DNA from: Chersky-840 sp963848335
GTDB lineage: Bacteria; Actinomycetota; Acidimicrobiia; Acidimicrobiales; UBA8190
Direction of reading: 5' to 3'
Assembly: GCA_963848335.1 (NCBI GenBank)
Contig: CAWKDD010000003.1
Coordinates: forward strand, 496,001 to 560,000
Length of the DNA stretch: 64,000 nucleotides
Shown: one piece after another, positions 44,981-53,269 of the stretch
Position numbering within the stretch: the stretch's first letter is position 1
How the letters are laid out: every line of letters starts with the position of its first letter
Position numbers and translations under genes: made by a program
The notes under the pieces: model-generated
The model's database searches: none
What the model saw: the letters and a program-made list of their open reading frames with translations, nothing else
What the model was told of the DNA's origin: nothing

Positions 44981-45919
44981 TCAGCTCTTGGAACGGCTGA
45001 ACCCGGCGCGCTCGCCCCGGGCCACGAACTTCGTCGCCATCTTGCGACTGGCTTCGTCGATCATCTCGTCGCCGAACATGACCGCACCCTTGCGGTCGTC
45101 CTCGGTCGCCTTTTGGTACGCGTCGAGGATGTCCCAGGCGTGGTCGAACTGCTCCTGGGTCGGTGAATACAGCTCGTTGAGCACCGTGACCTGGTCGGGC
45201 GTGAGCGCCCACTTGCCGTCGTAGCCGAGCACGCGGGTGCGTTGGGCGAAGTCGCGCAGGCCCTCCATGTCCTTGACCTTGAGATAGGGGCCGTCGATGA
45301 CCTGGAGGCCGTTGGCCCGCCCCGCCATGAGAATCCGGCTGAACACGTAGTGGAAATGGTCCCCGGGGTACTCGGGGATCTGCACGCCGCCGGTGAGCAC
45401 GGGCATCTCCATCGAGGCCGCGAAGTCGGCGGGACCGAAGATGATGGTCTCGAGCCGGGGCGAGGCGGCACAGATCTCGTCCACGTTGATGAGCCCCCTC
45501 GTGGTCTCGATCTGGGCTTCGATCCCGATGTGTCCGACACGCAGACCGCTTCTCTTCTCGACCTGGGTCAGGAGCAGGTCGAGGGCCACGACCTCGGCCG
45601 CCGACTGCACCTTGGGCAGCATGACCTCGTCGAGACGGTCGCCGGCGTTGCCCACCACCTCGATGACGTCCCCGTAGGTCCACTCCGTGTCCCAGGCGTT
45701 GATGCGGACGCACAGGACCCGTTCGTCCCAGGCCTGCTTGCGGATGGCCTCTACGACCTTGGTCCGGGCCGCGTCCTTTTCGAGCGGGGCCACCGAGTCC
45801 TCGAGGTCCAGGAACGACATGTCGGCAGGCACCGTGGGCGCCTTCTCGAGGAATCGCTCGTTCGAACCGGGCGTGGAGAAACACGATCGACGGGGCAGGT
45901 TCCGGCTGCGCTCAGACAT
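44981..45919 (-). CDS. mcl1: HpcH/HpaI-CitE family lyase, probable L-malyl-CoA/beta-methylmalyl-CoA lyase
   Basis: A 312-residue TIM-barrel lyase. RRSCFSTPGSNERFLEKA and SFLDLEDSVAP are conserved near the N-terminus, with metal-binding acids in IEAQIETTRGL and IIFGPADFAASM, and GYDGKWALTPDQV near the C-terminus. The length and C-terminal extension (ATEDDRKGAVMFGDEMIDE) are those of Mcl1-type lyases rather than CitE of citrate lyase (about 290). It would cleave beta-methylmalyl-CoA to glyoxylate and propionyl-CoA. The ATG at 45919 is preferred to 45949 as the family start follows closely. It converges with mcd. Confidence 0.85.
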   Translation of the reverse strand: MSERSRNLPRRSCFSTPGSNERFLEKAPTVPADMSFLDLEDSVAPLEKDAARTKVVEAIRKQAWDERVLCVRINAWDTEWTYGDVIEVVGNAGDRLDEVMLPKVQSAAEVVALDLLLTQVEKRSGLRVGHIGIEAQIETTRGLINVDEICAASPRLETIIFGPADFAASMEMPVLTGGVQIPEYPGDHFHYVFSRILMAGRANGLQVIDGPYLKVKDMEGLRDFAQRTRVLGYDGKWALTPDQVTVLNELYSPTQEQFDHAWDILDAYQKATEDDRKGAVMFGDEMIDEASRKMATKFVARGERAGFSRSKS

Positions 45920-45997
45920 GGGCAAAAGCCTACTGGCGCCTCCCGGCAACGCTCCACGTCCGGGAAGCGAGGGTGGCGGCAGGCGAGGAGGGGCGCC

Positions 45998-47225
45998 CTA
46001 CGCGGCCAGGTCGGCGGGGACGAGCTGTTCGCTCAGCAACTGGAGGAACCGGGCGGGGGTGCCGGCCACGAACCGGCGGCACAGTCGCAGTCCGTCCACG
46101 TAGCACGTCACATAGGCACGCCACGTCGGGTGCAACAGGAATTCCACCGCCTTCGAAGCCCGCGCCCGGGGGAGCAGCCCCCACCGGGCCACCTCGCCCA
46201 CCACCGTCTCGGGATCCGCCCCCTCGGCGTGCAGGCGCCAGGCGGCATTGGCACGCACGGCGCCGAGTGCCTCGCTCGCCTCGGACACCGCCGCGATGAC
46301 CTCGGCGTCGTAGCGGATGCCGAGCGGGCGCAGGTGCTCCGCCACCACCGCTTCGGGCCTCGGCCCCAGCACCACCTCGAGCCCGAGGTCGGCGAGGCCC
46401 TCGGCGATCAGGCACTGCGGGGTCCCGACCAAGAAGATGGTCTCCTCCAACCAGTGCCGGCTTCGGACCAGGCTCACCTCCTTCCGGCAGTGCTCGGTGT
46501 GGTGCCCGGGGTAGGCCTCGTGCGCCACGAGGTGCGCGAGCGATGTCGACAGCACGGGCAGGTCCGTGTTCACCGAGACCCTCGACCGCAGCCCGCCCAG
46601 ATAGGTGTTGAAGCCCGACCACGGCTTGTCCGTGACGAGCTCGAATTCCACGTGCTCGCCCTCGGGGAGGCCGAAGAGCCGCTCGGTGCGCTCGCGCAGG
46701 TCGTCGGCGAGCGAACCGATGGCGCCGGGCAGGACGTCGGTCGCGATGGCGTGCGACTCGCGCCAGGCGATCAGGCGTTCCCCCAGCGGCCCCGAACCCG
46801 GCAGTGCCTCCTCGAGGAGTCGGTGCGCCTCGAGGAGCTCCTCCTCGGGAACGGGCCGGGGCCGCACCCCGTAACACGACTCGACCTCCTCGGCATACCC
46901 GATGGGCTCACCCGCCAGCCGGCGCGCCGTGGTGAGAAGGCCCACCGCCTGGGCGCGCAGCCACCGTCGTCGACGGGCGTCACCGGGTTCGGAGCCCGGC
47001 CCCGTGGCGGGGGCGACGTCGAGGGCGATGCCCGAGTCCAGGTCGGCGACCAGCGCCCGGGCCCCGTCGGCCAACCCCTTCGGATCCTCGAGCGGGGCGA
47101 GCGCGGACGCGCCGAGCCAGCGCGGGAGGGCCGTAGTAGGCGTCCACCAGTCCGTCGACGTGGCGCCCGACCCCGAGCCCGAGGAGCAGGTAGCGGCCGA
47201 CGGCACCCTCCTCCTCGACAGGCAT
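45998..47225 (-). CDS. DUF885 family protein, with single-base frameshift near the 5' end
   Basis: From the ATG at 47225 the first frame reads MPVEEEGAVGRYLLLGLGVG and then VDGLVDAYYGPPALARRVRA. The other frame carries on with LEDPKGLADGARALVADLDSG and the rest of a DUF885 protein. Removing one base from GGGG at 47094-47097 joins them into 408 residues. DUF885 proteins have a metallopeptidase-like motif, here LVAHEAYPGHHTEH, but their substrates are mostly unknown. Its start touches the stop of the upstream dienelactone-hydrolase gene (TGATG), so the two are coupled. Confidence 0.8.
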
Positions 47226-47905
47226 CACCCGAGCTGCGCGTGCAGGAAGTCGATCGTCCGTCGCCACGCCGTGCCCGACGCGTCGGCGTCGTGGACCTCG
47301 GGCCGCGTGTCGTTGAAGAAGGCGTGGTCCGCGCCCTCGTAGACGTGGAACTCGGTTTCCTTGCCGAGGCTGCGCAACTGCTCCTCGAGCGCGCCCGCCG
47401 CTTCGGGGGAGAAGTACTCGTCGTTCCCCGCCACATGCGCGAGCACCGCCGCCGAGAGCTTGGAGAAGTCGGGCTGGGCTTCGGGCCACGGGATCAACCC
47501 GTAGAAGGCGACGCACGCGGCGACGGCATCGGGCCGTTGGGTGGCGAGCACCAGCGCCAAGCCCCCGCCCATGCAGAACCCGACCACTCCCACCTTGTCG
47601 CCCGACGACCTCCGCCGGACCTCGTCGACCGCTCCCGACATGTCCTTGGCGGCCCCTTCGAGCTTTAGCGCCATCATCTCCTTGCCGGCCTCGTCGGGCT
47701 CGGAGACCTGCTTCCCCCGGTACAGGTCGGGAGCGAGCGCCACGAAGCCGGCCGCGGCGAAGCGGTCACAGACGTCCTTGATGTGGGGAACCAGTCCCCA
47801 CCATTCCTGGATCACGACCACACCGGGGCCCGCGCCCGACGGCGCCACGGCCAGATACCCCTGCCCTTCGGACCCGTTGCTCGGAAAATCGATCATCTCG
47901 CCCAT
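47225..47905 (-). CDS. Dienelactone hydrolase family protein
   Basis: A 226-residue alpha/beta-hydrolase of the dienelactone hydrolase family. The nucleophile is a Cys in VGVVGFCMGGGLALVLA, the acid is in AGNDEYFSPEA, and the His in YEGADHAFFNDTRP. The N-terminal VIQEWWGLVPHIKDVCDRFA is typical. Such enzymes open cyclic esters such as dienelactone, but many family members have other substrates. It starts at 47905 and is coupled to the DUF885 gene downstream. Confidence 0.9.
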   Translation of the reverse strand: MGEMIDFPSNGSEGQGYLAVAPSGAGPGVVVIQEWWGLVPHIKDVCDRFAAAGFVALAPDLYRGKQVSEPDEAGKEMMALKLEGAAKDMSGAVDEVRRRSSGDKVGVVGFCMGGGLALVLATQRPDAVAACVAFYGLIPWPEAQPDFSKLSAAVLAHVAGNDEYFSPEAAGALEEQLRSLGKETEFHVYEGADHAFFNDTRPEVHDADASGTAWRRTIDFLHAQLG

Positions 47906-47953
47906 GGTCGGCGACCCTATCCATGACCGAAGCCGAGCGTCGATCCCCGGCCC

Positions 47954-48607
47954 CTACCAGCGCGCCAACAGCTCTCCGGGCTCGGGACAGTCGGTGCCGG
48001 CGAGGGCGACGGGCACGGTCTGCACACCGGTCGGTCCCGCCACCCGGTCGACCCCCTCGAGATCGACGACGCAACCGGATCGAGGGAGGTGGGCGGCCTC
48101 GAGGCGGCGGACGAGGGCTTCCCACAGGCGAGGCGGCATCACCCGGCCGACCCCTGCCTCCACCCACACGGGCACTTCCAGGGCGCGGGCCGCCTCCATC
48201 ACACCCACGTCGTCGGCGTCGAGCACCATGCCGCCCGGGCCCATGGCGTCGACCTCCACCACCACGACATCGGCGCTGGCGACTTCACCCACCCCACCGT
48301 GACGAACGGCCCGGCGTTCGGCGGCGAGATCCTCTCTCAGGAGATCGGAGGTGGGGTCGGACTCGAGCGCGTCCGCGCAGCGCTCCGCCTCTTCCACGGC
48401 GTCCCCGGCGGTGAGGATGCGGGCCGCCACCCACCACAGCGGCCCACAGCCGGGATGGCGGTCAAGCAGTCGCCGGCAGGCGGGCACGACGGCGGACTCC
48501 TCGTGCAACGCCAGATCGCCCAGGGCCCACGCCGCCTCCGCCGCCAGCACCGCAGGTGGGGCCCATCCGGATCGGGCCACGTACCGCAGCCGCTCGATGG
48601 GGTGCAC
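47954..48607 (-). CDS. Conserved hypothetical protein, unknown function
   Basis: A 217-residue protein with an Ala-rich helical N-terminal half (SGWAPPAVLAAEAAWALGD, then CRRLLDRHPGCGPLWWVAAR), and a C-terminal alpha/beta half with VVVVEVDAMGPGGMVLDADD and VPVWVEAGVGRVMPPRLWEAL. The second half has the look of a Rossmann-like domain related to initiation-factor-2B-like proteins, but the match is weak. No catalytic residues can be named. It is upstream of the dienelactone hydrolase gene on the same strand with 48 bp between. Codon use supports a real gene. Confidence 0.6.
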   Translation of the reverse strand: MHPIERLRYVARSGWAPPAVLAAEAAWALGDLALHEESAVVPACRRLLDRHPGCGPLWWVAARILTAGDAVEEAERCADALESDPTSDLLREDLAAERRAVRHGGVGEVASADVVVVEVDAMGPGGMVLDADDVGVMEAARALEVPVWVEAGVGRVMPPRLWEALVRRLEAAHLPRSGCVVDLEGVDRVAGPTGVQTVPVALAGTDCPEPGELLARW

Positions 48608-48738
48608 GATCGCGACGCTACCGGCACCGGGCCGCCGTCACGACGGCTCCGGTGCGCGGTCCCGGGAGCGGGCCGGGTCGGTCCCGCGCCGAACCATCCT
48701 TGCCCCGCCCGGCCACGGTTGATAGACACGAGGCTGTT

Positions 48739-49882
48739 GTGATCAGCCTCGAGCGGTACTCGAAGGCGCGGCCGAGCCGGCGGGCCCGGCGGTTCCCCCG
48801 GCTCTCCCGGGTCGTTTCGGCAGCAGTCGCCATCGCCCTCTTCGCGGCCCCGGTGCTGGCTTCGGTGCGCCCTGCCGCCGCCGACCAGCTGCAGAGCGCC
48901 CAGGCTCAGGCGGCCCAGATCGCGTCGCAGATCCAGGCACAGGGACAGCAGCTCGCCGTGCTCTCCGAGCGCTACGACGAGGACCAGATCCACGTCCAGC
49001 AGCTCGACCAGCAGGTGACCCAGACCCAGGGTCAGGTCACCCAGACCAAGGCCCAGGTGGCATCGGCGCAGAGCGATCTCCGTCGACTCGCCATCCAGGA
49101 CTACACCTCGGGGGGCTCCGACGCCGGGCTCGAGCAGCTCTTCACACCGGGCGGGGAGCGCTCGGCCGCGGTCCAGGAGTACCAGCAGGTGGCGAGCGAG
49201 AGCGTCTCGGGGGCGATCGACCGCCTCGACAAGTCCGAGACTGTGCTGAGCGCGCAGGAGGCGCAGCTGCAGGCCACGCAGTCCCAGGCGCAGACGACGC
49301 TCGCCGCCGCCCAGAGCGCCGCGGCAGGGCGCCCAGGCCGAGCTGGCCAGCCAGCAGGCCACGCTTTCCAAGCTGAAGGGGAACATCGCCACCCTGGTGG
49401 CCCAGAAGCAGGCGGCCCAGGCGGCGGCGCAGGCCGCCGCGTTCCGGGCGCGTGTGGCCGCGCAACAGGCGGCTGCCCAGCAGAGCAGTTCCGGCGTGGG
49501 CCTGCAGCCGGTACCCGCCGTGCCCGGTGGGGGCGGAGCGGAGGCCGTAGCGGCGGCGGAGTCCCAGATCGGCGTCCCCTACATCTGGGCCGGCGCCACG
49601 CCCGGTGTGGGATTCGACTGCTCGGGGCTCACCATGTGGGCCTGGGCCCACGCCGGCGTGTCGTTGTCCCACTCCGCCGCCGCCCAGTACGACGAGACCG
49701 TCCATGTCCCGTTATCGGACCTGCAACCCGGTGACCTGCTCTTCTACGACGAGGGGGGCATCATCGGGCACGTGACGATGTACGTGGGCCCGGGCGAGAT
49801 GGTCCAGGCCATGGAGACCGGCACCAACATCCAGATCACCGGGATCTGGACGAGCGGGCTCGTCGGCGCCGGGCGTCCCTGA
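48739..49882 (+). CDS. Exported NlpC/P60 endopeptidase (RipA-like), with single-base frameshift
   Basis: From the GTG at 48739 the first frame gives a signal region (VVSAAVAIALFAAPVLASV) and a long Gln-rich coiled coil. After SAAAG the frame is lost, and the other frame continues through AQAELASQQATLSKLKG, a coiled coil, and an NlpC/P60 domain. Removing one base from GGG at 49327-49329 restores a 380-residue protein. The domain has the catalytic Cys in FDCSGLTMWAW and His in IGHVTMYVGPGE. Such proteins cut peptidoglycan stem peptides at division, with the coiled coil blocking the active site. A second copy lies at 60189. Confidence 0.85.
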
Positions 49883-49911
49883 CCGAGGGGTGGGCGGCCG
49901 CCACGCCTCGG
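49883..49911. terminator. Hairpin between convergent genes
   Basis: CCGAGG and CCTCGG form the outer stem, with TGG/CCA as inner pairs, directly after the NlpC/P60 stop and 3 bp before the end of the opposing SDR gene. There is no T-tract. Confidence 0.45.
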
Positions 49912-49913
49912 CG

Positions 49914-50732
49914 TCAGCCGCTGCTCTCGGGCGGACGGGGCTGGCCGGAGTCGGCCAACCACTCGGGCGGGATCCTGCCCTCGACGCCGGGCGCACGTGG
50001 TCCGGGAGGACGACCGAACCGGTAGGGAACCGCCTCGCGCCCGAGCTGCACCACGACGGCCTGGCCGGTGTCCTCGCCGAGCACGCACCCGAGGACGGCT
50101 TCGGCCACCGCCTCGGCCGGGATGAGGGGGAACCCCACACCGGCGAGGCTGTCGCGGATCTCGCCGTCGATGAGCGGCGTGTCCACCAGTCCCGGGCAGA
50201 TGGCGTTGATGGTGATGCGGCTTTCGGAGAGCCGCGGCGCCACGGCGCGCACGAAACCGACCACGGCGTGCTTGGTCAGGGTGTAGATCGGGTCGCCGGA
50301 AAATGCGACGATGCCCGCCAGCGAGGACGTGGCAACGATCGCTCCCCCGCCGCGTGCCACGAGCTCGGGCACGACGGCCCGGGTGCCGAAGACGATGCCG
50401 TCGACATTCACCGAGAGGATGCGCCGGTACTGCTCGTCGGTGAGCTTGACGATGTCCTGCTCACCCGTCGTCACTCCGGCGTTGAGGTACGCGATGTCCA
50501 AGCCGCCCAACCGGCGCGCCGCGTCGAGAATGCGGGGCCAGTGCGTGGTGTCGCCCACGTCGGCCCGTACTGAGACGCCACCGAGCTCCGAAGCCGCCTT
50601 CTCGGCCCCCTCGCCGTTGGCGTCGACGACGACCACGGTGGCACCCTCGGCCACGAGAATCCGGCTGCTCGCCAGGCCGATCCCCGAGGCTCCGCCCGTG
50701 ACAAGGGCGATCTTGCCCTCAAGCGCTCCCAT
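49914..50732 (-). CDS. Short-chain dehydrogenase/reductase
   Basis: A 272-residue SDR. Cofactor motif GGASGIG is near residue 14, an Asp in VVVVDANGEG suggests NAD, the usual NNAG is LNAG here, the catalytic Ser is in VATSSLAG, and the Tyr/Lys pair in IYTLTKHAV. The C-terminus is longer than in classical SDRs (PPGPRAPGVEGRIPPEW). The substrate is unknown. It starts at 50732 and has no coupled neighbour; it converges on the NlpC/P60 gene. Confidence 0.85.
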   Translation of the reverse strand: MGALEGKIALVTGGASGIGLASSRILVAEGATVVVVDANGEGAEKAASELGGVSVRADVGDTTHWPRILDAARRLGGLDIAYLNAGVTTGEQDIVKLTDEQYRRILSVNVDGIVFGTRAVVPELVARGGGAIVATSSLAGIVAFSGDPIYTLTKHAVVGFVRAVAPRLSESRITINAICPGLVDTPLIDGEIRDSLAGVGFPLIPAEAVAEAVLGCVLGEDTGQAVVVQLGREAVPYRFGRPPGPRAPGVEGRIPPEWLADSGQPRPPESSG

Positions 50733-50920
50733 GACATCCTCCCCGTCGCGCCGCCCGAGCGCCCACGACCTGACGCCGCGGCGACGCTAATGGGCGCTGC
50801 CTGGCGCGTCGAGCACGCCGACGGTGCCCGAGGACCGGGCGACGAAGTCGTGTCGTCCTCTGACGCTACGCTGGCCGGGGGCCCGACGGGCCCCGCCATC
50901 CGCCCGCGACGAGGACCCAT

Positions 50921-51778
50921 GTGAAGCCGATCCCCGTTTCGTTCCACCTCGGGCCGACGCCCCTCGTGATCCACACCTACGGCATCGGCCTGGCCGTGAC
51001 GTTCTGGTTCGCCTACCGGTACTTCGAGCGGCGCCTGCGCACCAACGGGTATCCCACGGACTGGTTCACGGGTGTCTTCCTCTGGATCGTGGTGGCCTCG
51101 GTCGTGGGGGCCCGCCTGCTCCACGTCGTGACGAACCTATCGACCTACAGCGCCGACCCCGTCGAGATCTTCCAGGTGTGGCACGGCGGGCTGTCCTCCT
51201 TCGGCGGACTGCTCGGCGGCGTCCCCACCGGCCTGATCCTGGCCCGGCGCCGGTGCCCCGAGCTCTCCGCCATCCGGGCCCTCGACATCGTGGCCCCGGT
51301 GCTCATGGCGGCGTGGGGTGTCGGACGCCTCCTCGGGCCCCAGCTCATGGTGGCGGGCGGCGGGCATCCCACCCACGAGTGGTTCGGTATGTACTACGCC
51401 GGGCAGGTGGGCAAGCGCCTGCCGGTGCCGATCCTCCAGGCCATCGACAGCTTCATCATCTTCGGGATCCTCCTGCTCATCGAGCGCTACTACAAGGAGC
51501 GCCCCGTCGGCTTCATCGTGGCCGCCACCATGGCGCTGTGGGGCCTGACCCGCTTCTACGAGGAGCGTCTCTGGCTCGGCGAGATCGGCCACCTCGGCTC
51601 CACCCTGGTGCAGATCGCCGGACTGGCCCTGTTCGCCAGCGGCGTCGTCGTGATGGTGGTCCTGCACCGCCGGCAACGCCGGGGCGCCGCACCGCCGGTC
51701 CCCGAGGACACGACCGGTGCCAACGACGTGCTCACGGGCGCGGCGGCCACAGGCGAGCTCGGCGGTCCTTCCGTCTGA
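50921..51778 (+). CDS. lgt: Prolipoprotein diacylglyceryl transferase (Lgt)-like membrane protein
   Basis: A 285-residue membrane protein with about seven spans. The HTYG motif, FQVWHGGLSSFGGLLGG and the C-terminal Arg in LTRFYEERLW match Lgt, which attaches diacylglycerol to lipobox cysteines. However, the usual GRLGNFxNxE block is GVGRLLGPQLMVAGGG here: the key Arg is kept, but the Asn and Glu are not visible. It may be a divergent Lgt or a paralogue with another role. The GTG at 50921 is used; the ATG overlapping it is followed at once by a stop. Two predicted lipoproteins in the window need such an enzyme. Confidence 0.8.
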   Translation: MKPIPVSFHLGPTPLVIHTYGIGLAVTFWFAYRYFERRLRTNGYPTDWFTGVFLWIVVASVVGARLLHVVTNLSTYSADPVEIFQVWHGGLSSFGGLLGGVPTGLILARRRCPELSAIRALDIVAPVLMAAWGVGRLLGPQLMVAGGGHPTHEWFGMYYAGQVGKRLPVPILQAIDSFIIFGILLLIERYYKERPVGFIVAATMALWGLTRFYEERLWLGEIGHLGSTLVQIAGLALFASGVVVMVVLHRRQRRGAAPPVPEDTTGANDVLTGAAATGELGGPSV

Positions 51779-52600
51779 TCAATCCCGACCCGGCGGCCGT
51801 CCGGCGGCACGGGCCGGGCGCCCCGGCCCGGGGGGACCGGCGAAAGCCTGCGCGATGGCCAGCCAGTGCGATGCCGCCGGTCCCTGCACGGTCAAGGCCG
51901 TGTCGGCGATATTGCGTCGTTGGGTGACGACCAGGCAGAAGTCGAGTGCAGGGCCCTGCACCAGCCCCGACGTCGCATCGCCGTCCCACTCCCAGACCTC
52001 CCCCGCCGGTCCCGTCAGCTCGACGCGCACCGCCTCGTCGGGGACCTCGAGACCGCGCACGACGTAGGAGAACGGGCGGGCCCGGACCCCGAGGTGCGCG
52101 ACGTGTCGCAACCGTGATGTCGGGACGCGGTTCACACCGAGTGCGTCGGCGACGTCCTGGCCGTGCGCCCACGTCTCCATGAGCCGTGCCGAGACGAACG
52201 ACAGCGCGCTCATGGGAGGCCCGAACCACGGAACCCGGTCGCGCCCGTCGAGCGTGCGAGCCGCGCCCACCATCCGGCCCCGGGCGCCGCGCCACCACGC
52301 CAGCACCTCGCGTCCCGCCATGGCCCGCCCCCGGAGCAGATGCTCCTCCATGGGATCGCCCCCCGCCTCCAGTGCGGCCTGCGCCCTTACAATGAAGGAG
52401 TCCGGGTCGACGATGGCCTCGGTGGCGGCGTCGTCGAAGAACGCCAGATGGCTCACCTGGTCGCGCACCGCCCACCCCTGCGCCGGAGTGGCGGTGTCCC
52501 AAGAGATCTCGTCGAGCCCGTCGACCATGCTCTCGACTTCGGCGTGCTCGGCCTCGAGGTCCTCGAGCAAAGCCGGCAACGTGGTGGGTTCGGGCGCCAT
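51779..52600 (-). CDS. TIGR03084/maleylpyruvate-isomerase-N-like family protein
   Basis: A 273-residue protein with a DinB-like N-terminal helical bundle. GWAVRDQVSHLAFFDDAA supplies a metal-binding His, and METWAHGQDVADALG a second, as in mycothiol-dependent and related proteins. The C-terminal half is a beta-rich domain. The actinobacterial TIGR03084 group is of unknown function; thiol-linked chemistry is possible. Its stop is directly next to the Lgt stop (convergent). It is divergent from the MarR gene, and a palindrome lies between the two starts. Confidence 0.8.
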   Translation of the reverse strand: MAPEPTTLPALLEDLEAEHAEVESMVDGLDEISWDTATPAQGWAVRDQVSHLAFFDDAATEAIVDPDSFIVRAQAALEAGGDPMEEHLLRGRAMAGREVLAWWRGARGRMVGAARTLDGRDRVPWFGPPMSALSFVSARLMETWAHGQDVADALGVNRVPTSRLRHVAHLGVRARPFSYVVRGLEVPDEAVRVELTGPAGEVWEWDGDATSGLVQGPALDFCLVVTQRRNIADTALTVQGPAASHWLAIAQAFAGPPGPGRPARAAGRPPGRD

Positions 52601-52678
52601 CGCCCGCTCAGGCTACGACCCGGGGACGGGCCTCCGGCGCTGGGCGCCGCCGCCCCAGCCGAGTCGAATTCCCATTCC

Positions 52679-52690
52679 TTGCGTGCGCAA
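52679..52690. promoter_or_regulatory. Candidate MarR operator
   Basis: TTGCG-TG-CGCAA is a near-perfect inverted repeat in the 118-bp gap between the divergent TIGR03084 and MarR genes, 29 bp before the marR start codon. TTGC/GCAA arms are common in MarR-family sites, so autoregulation and control of the divergent gene are plausible. Confidence 0.45.
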
Positions 52691-52718
52691 CCAATGGTCA
52701 CTCCGGTACGCTGGGGTT

Positions 52719-53201
52719 ATGTCCGCGACAGGTGGCACACCGTGGCTCGACGAGGTGGAAATGCACGCCTGGCGGTCGCTCCTGCGTGCCCACTCTCGAC
52801 TGATCGCCCGACTCGACGCCGAGCTCCAGGCCAGCCAGGGCATGTCGGTCACCGACTACGGGGTCCTGGTCCAGCTGTCGGAGGAGGAGGACGGCCGCAT
52901 GCGCATGAGCGAGCTCGCCGACCGGCTCCTGCTGTCGCCCAGCGGGCTCACCCGGCGTCTCGACGGTCTCGTAGCCGCCGGGCTGGTGGAGCGACACCGG
53001 TGCCCCACCGATCGGCGCGGCGCGTTCGCGGTCCTCACCGCGGCGGGACGTGCCCGACTTCAGGCCGCGGCGCCCGACCATGTCGAGCAGGTGCGCCGGC
53101 ACTTCGTCGACCGGCTCAGCCGAAAGCAGCTCGAGGCGCTCGCCGACGCCCTCGACAAGGTGACCCTCGACAAGGTGACGACCGGGCCGCCCTGTCCGTA
53201 G
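52719..53201 (+). CDS. MarR-family transcriptional regulator
   Basis: A 160-residue winged-helix regulator. The body contains MSVTDYGVLVQLSEEEDGRM, the recognition-helix region LADRLLLSPSGLTRRLDGLV and the wing VERHRCPTDRRGAFAVLTAAG, in the MarR order. MarR proteins bind DNA as dimers and release it on binding small aromatics or on oxidation. The ATG at 52719 is used. It is divergent from the TIGR03084 gene, its likely target, with an inverted repeat between. Confidence 0.9.
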   Translation: MSATGGTPWLDEVEMHAWRSLLRAHSRLIARLDAELQASQGMSVTDYGVLVQLSEEEDGRMRMSELADRLLLSPSGLTRRLDGLVAAGLVERHRCPTDRRGAFAVLTAAGRARLQAAAPDHVEQVRRHFVDRLSRKQLEALADALDKVTLDKVTTGPPCP

Positions 53202-53269
53202 GTGCGCTGTTCGTAGGTGCCCAGTTCGTAGACCGTCACGGGGTCACGTCACGACCCGTCCGGCGGCTC

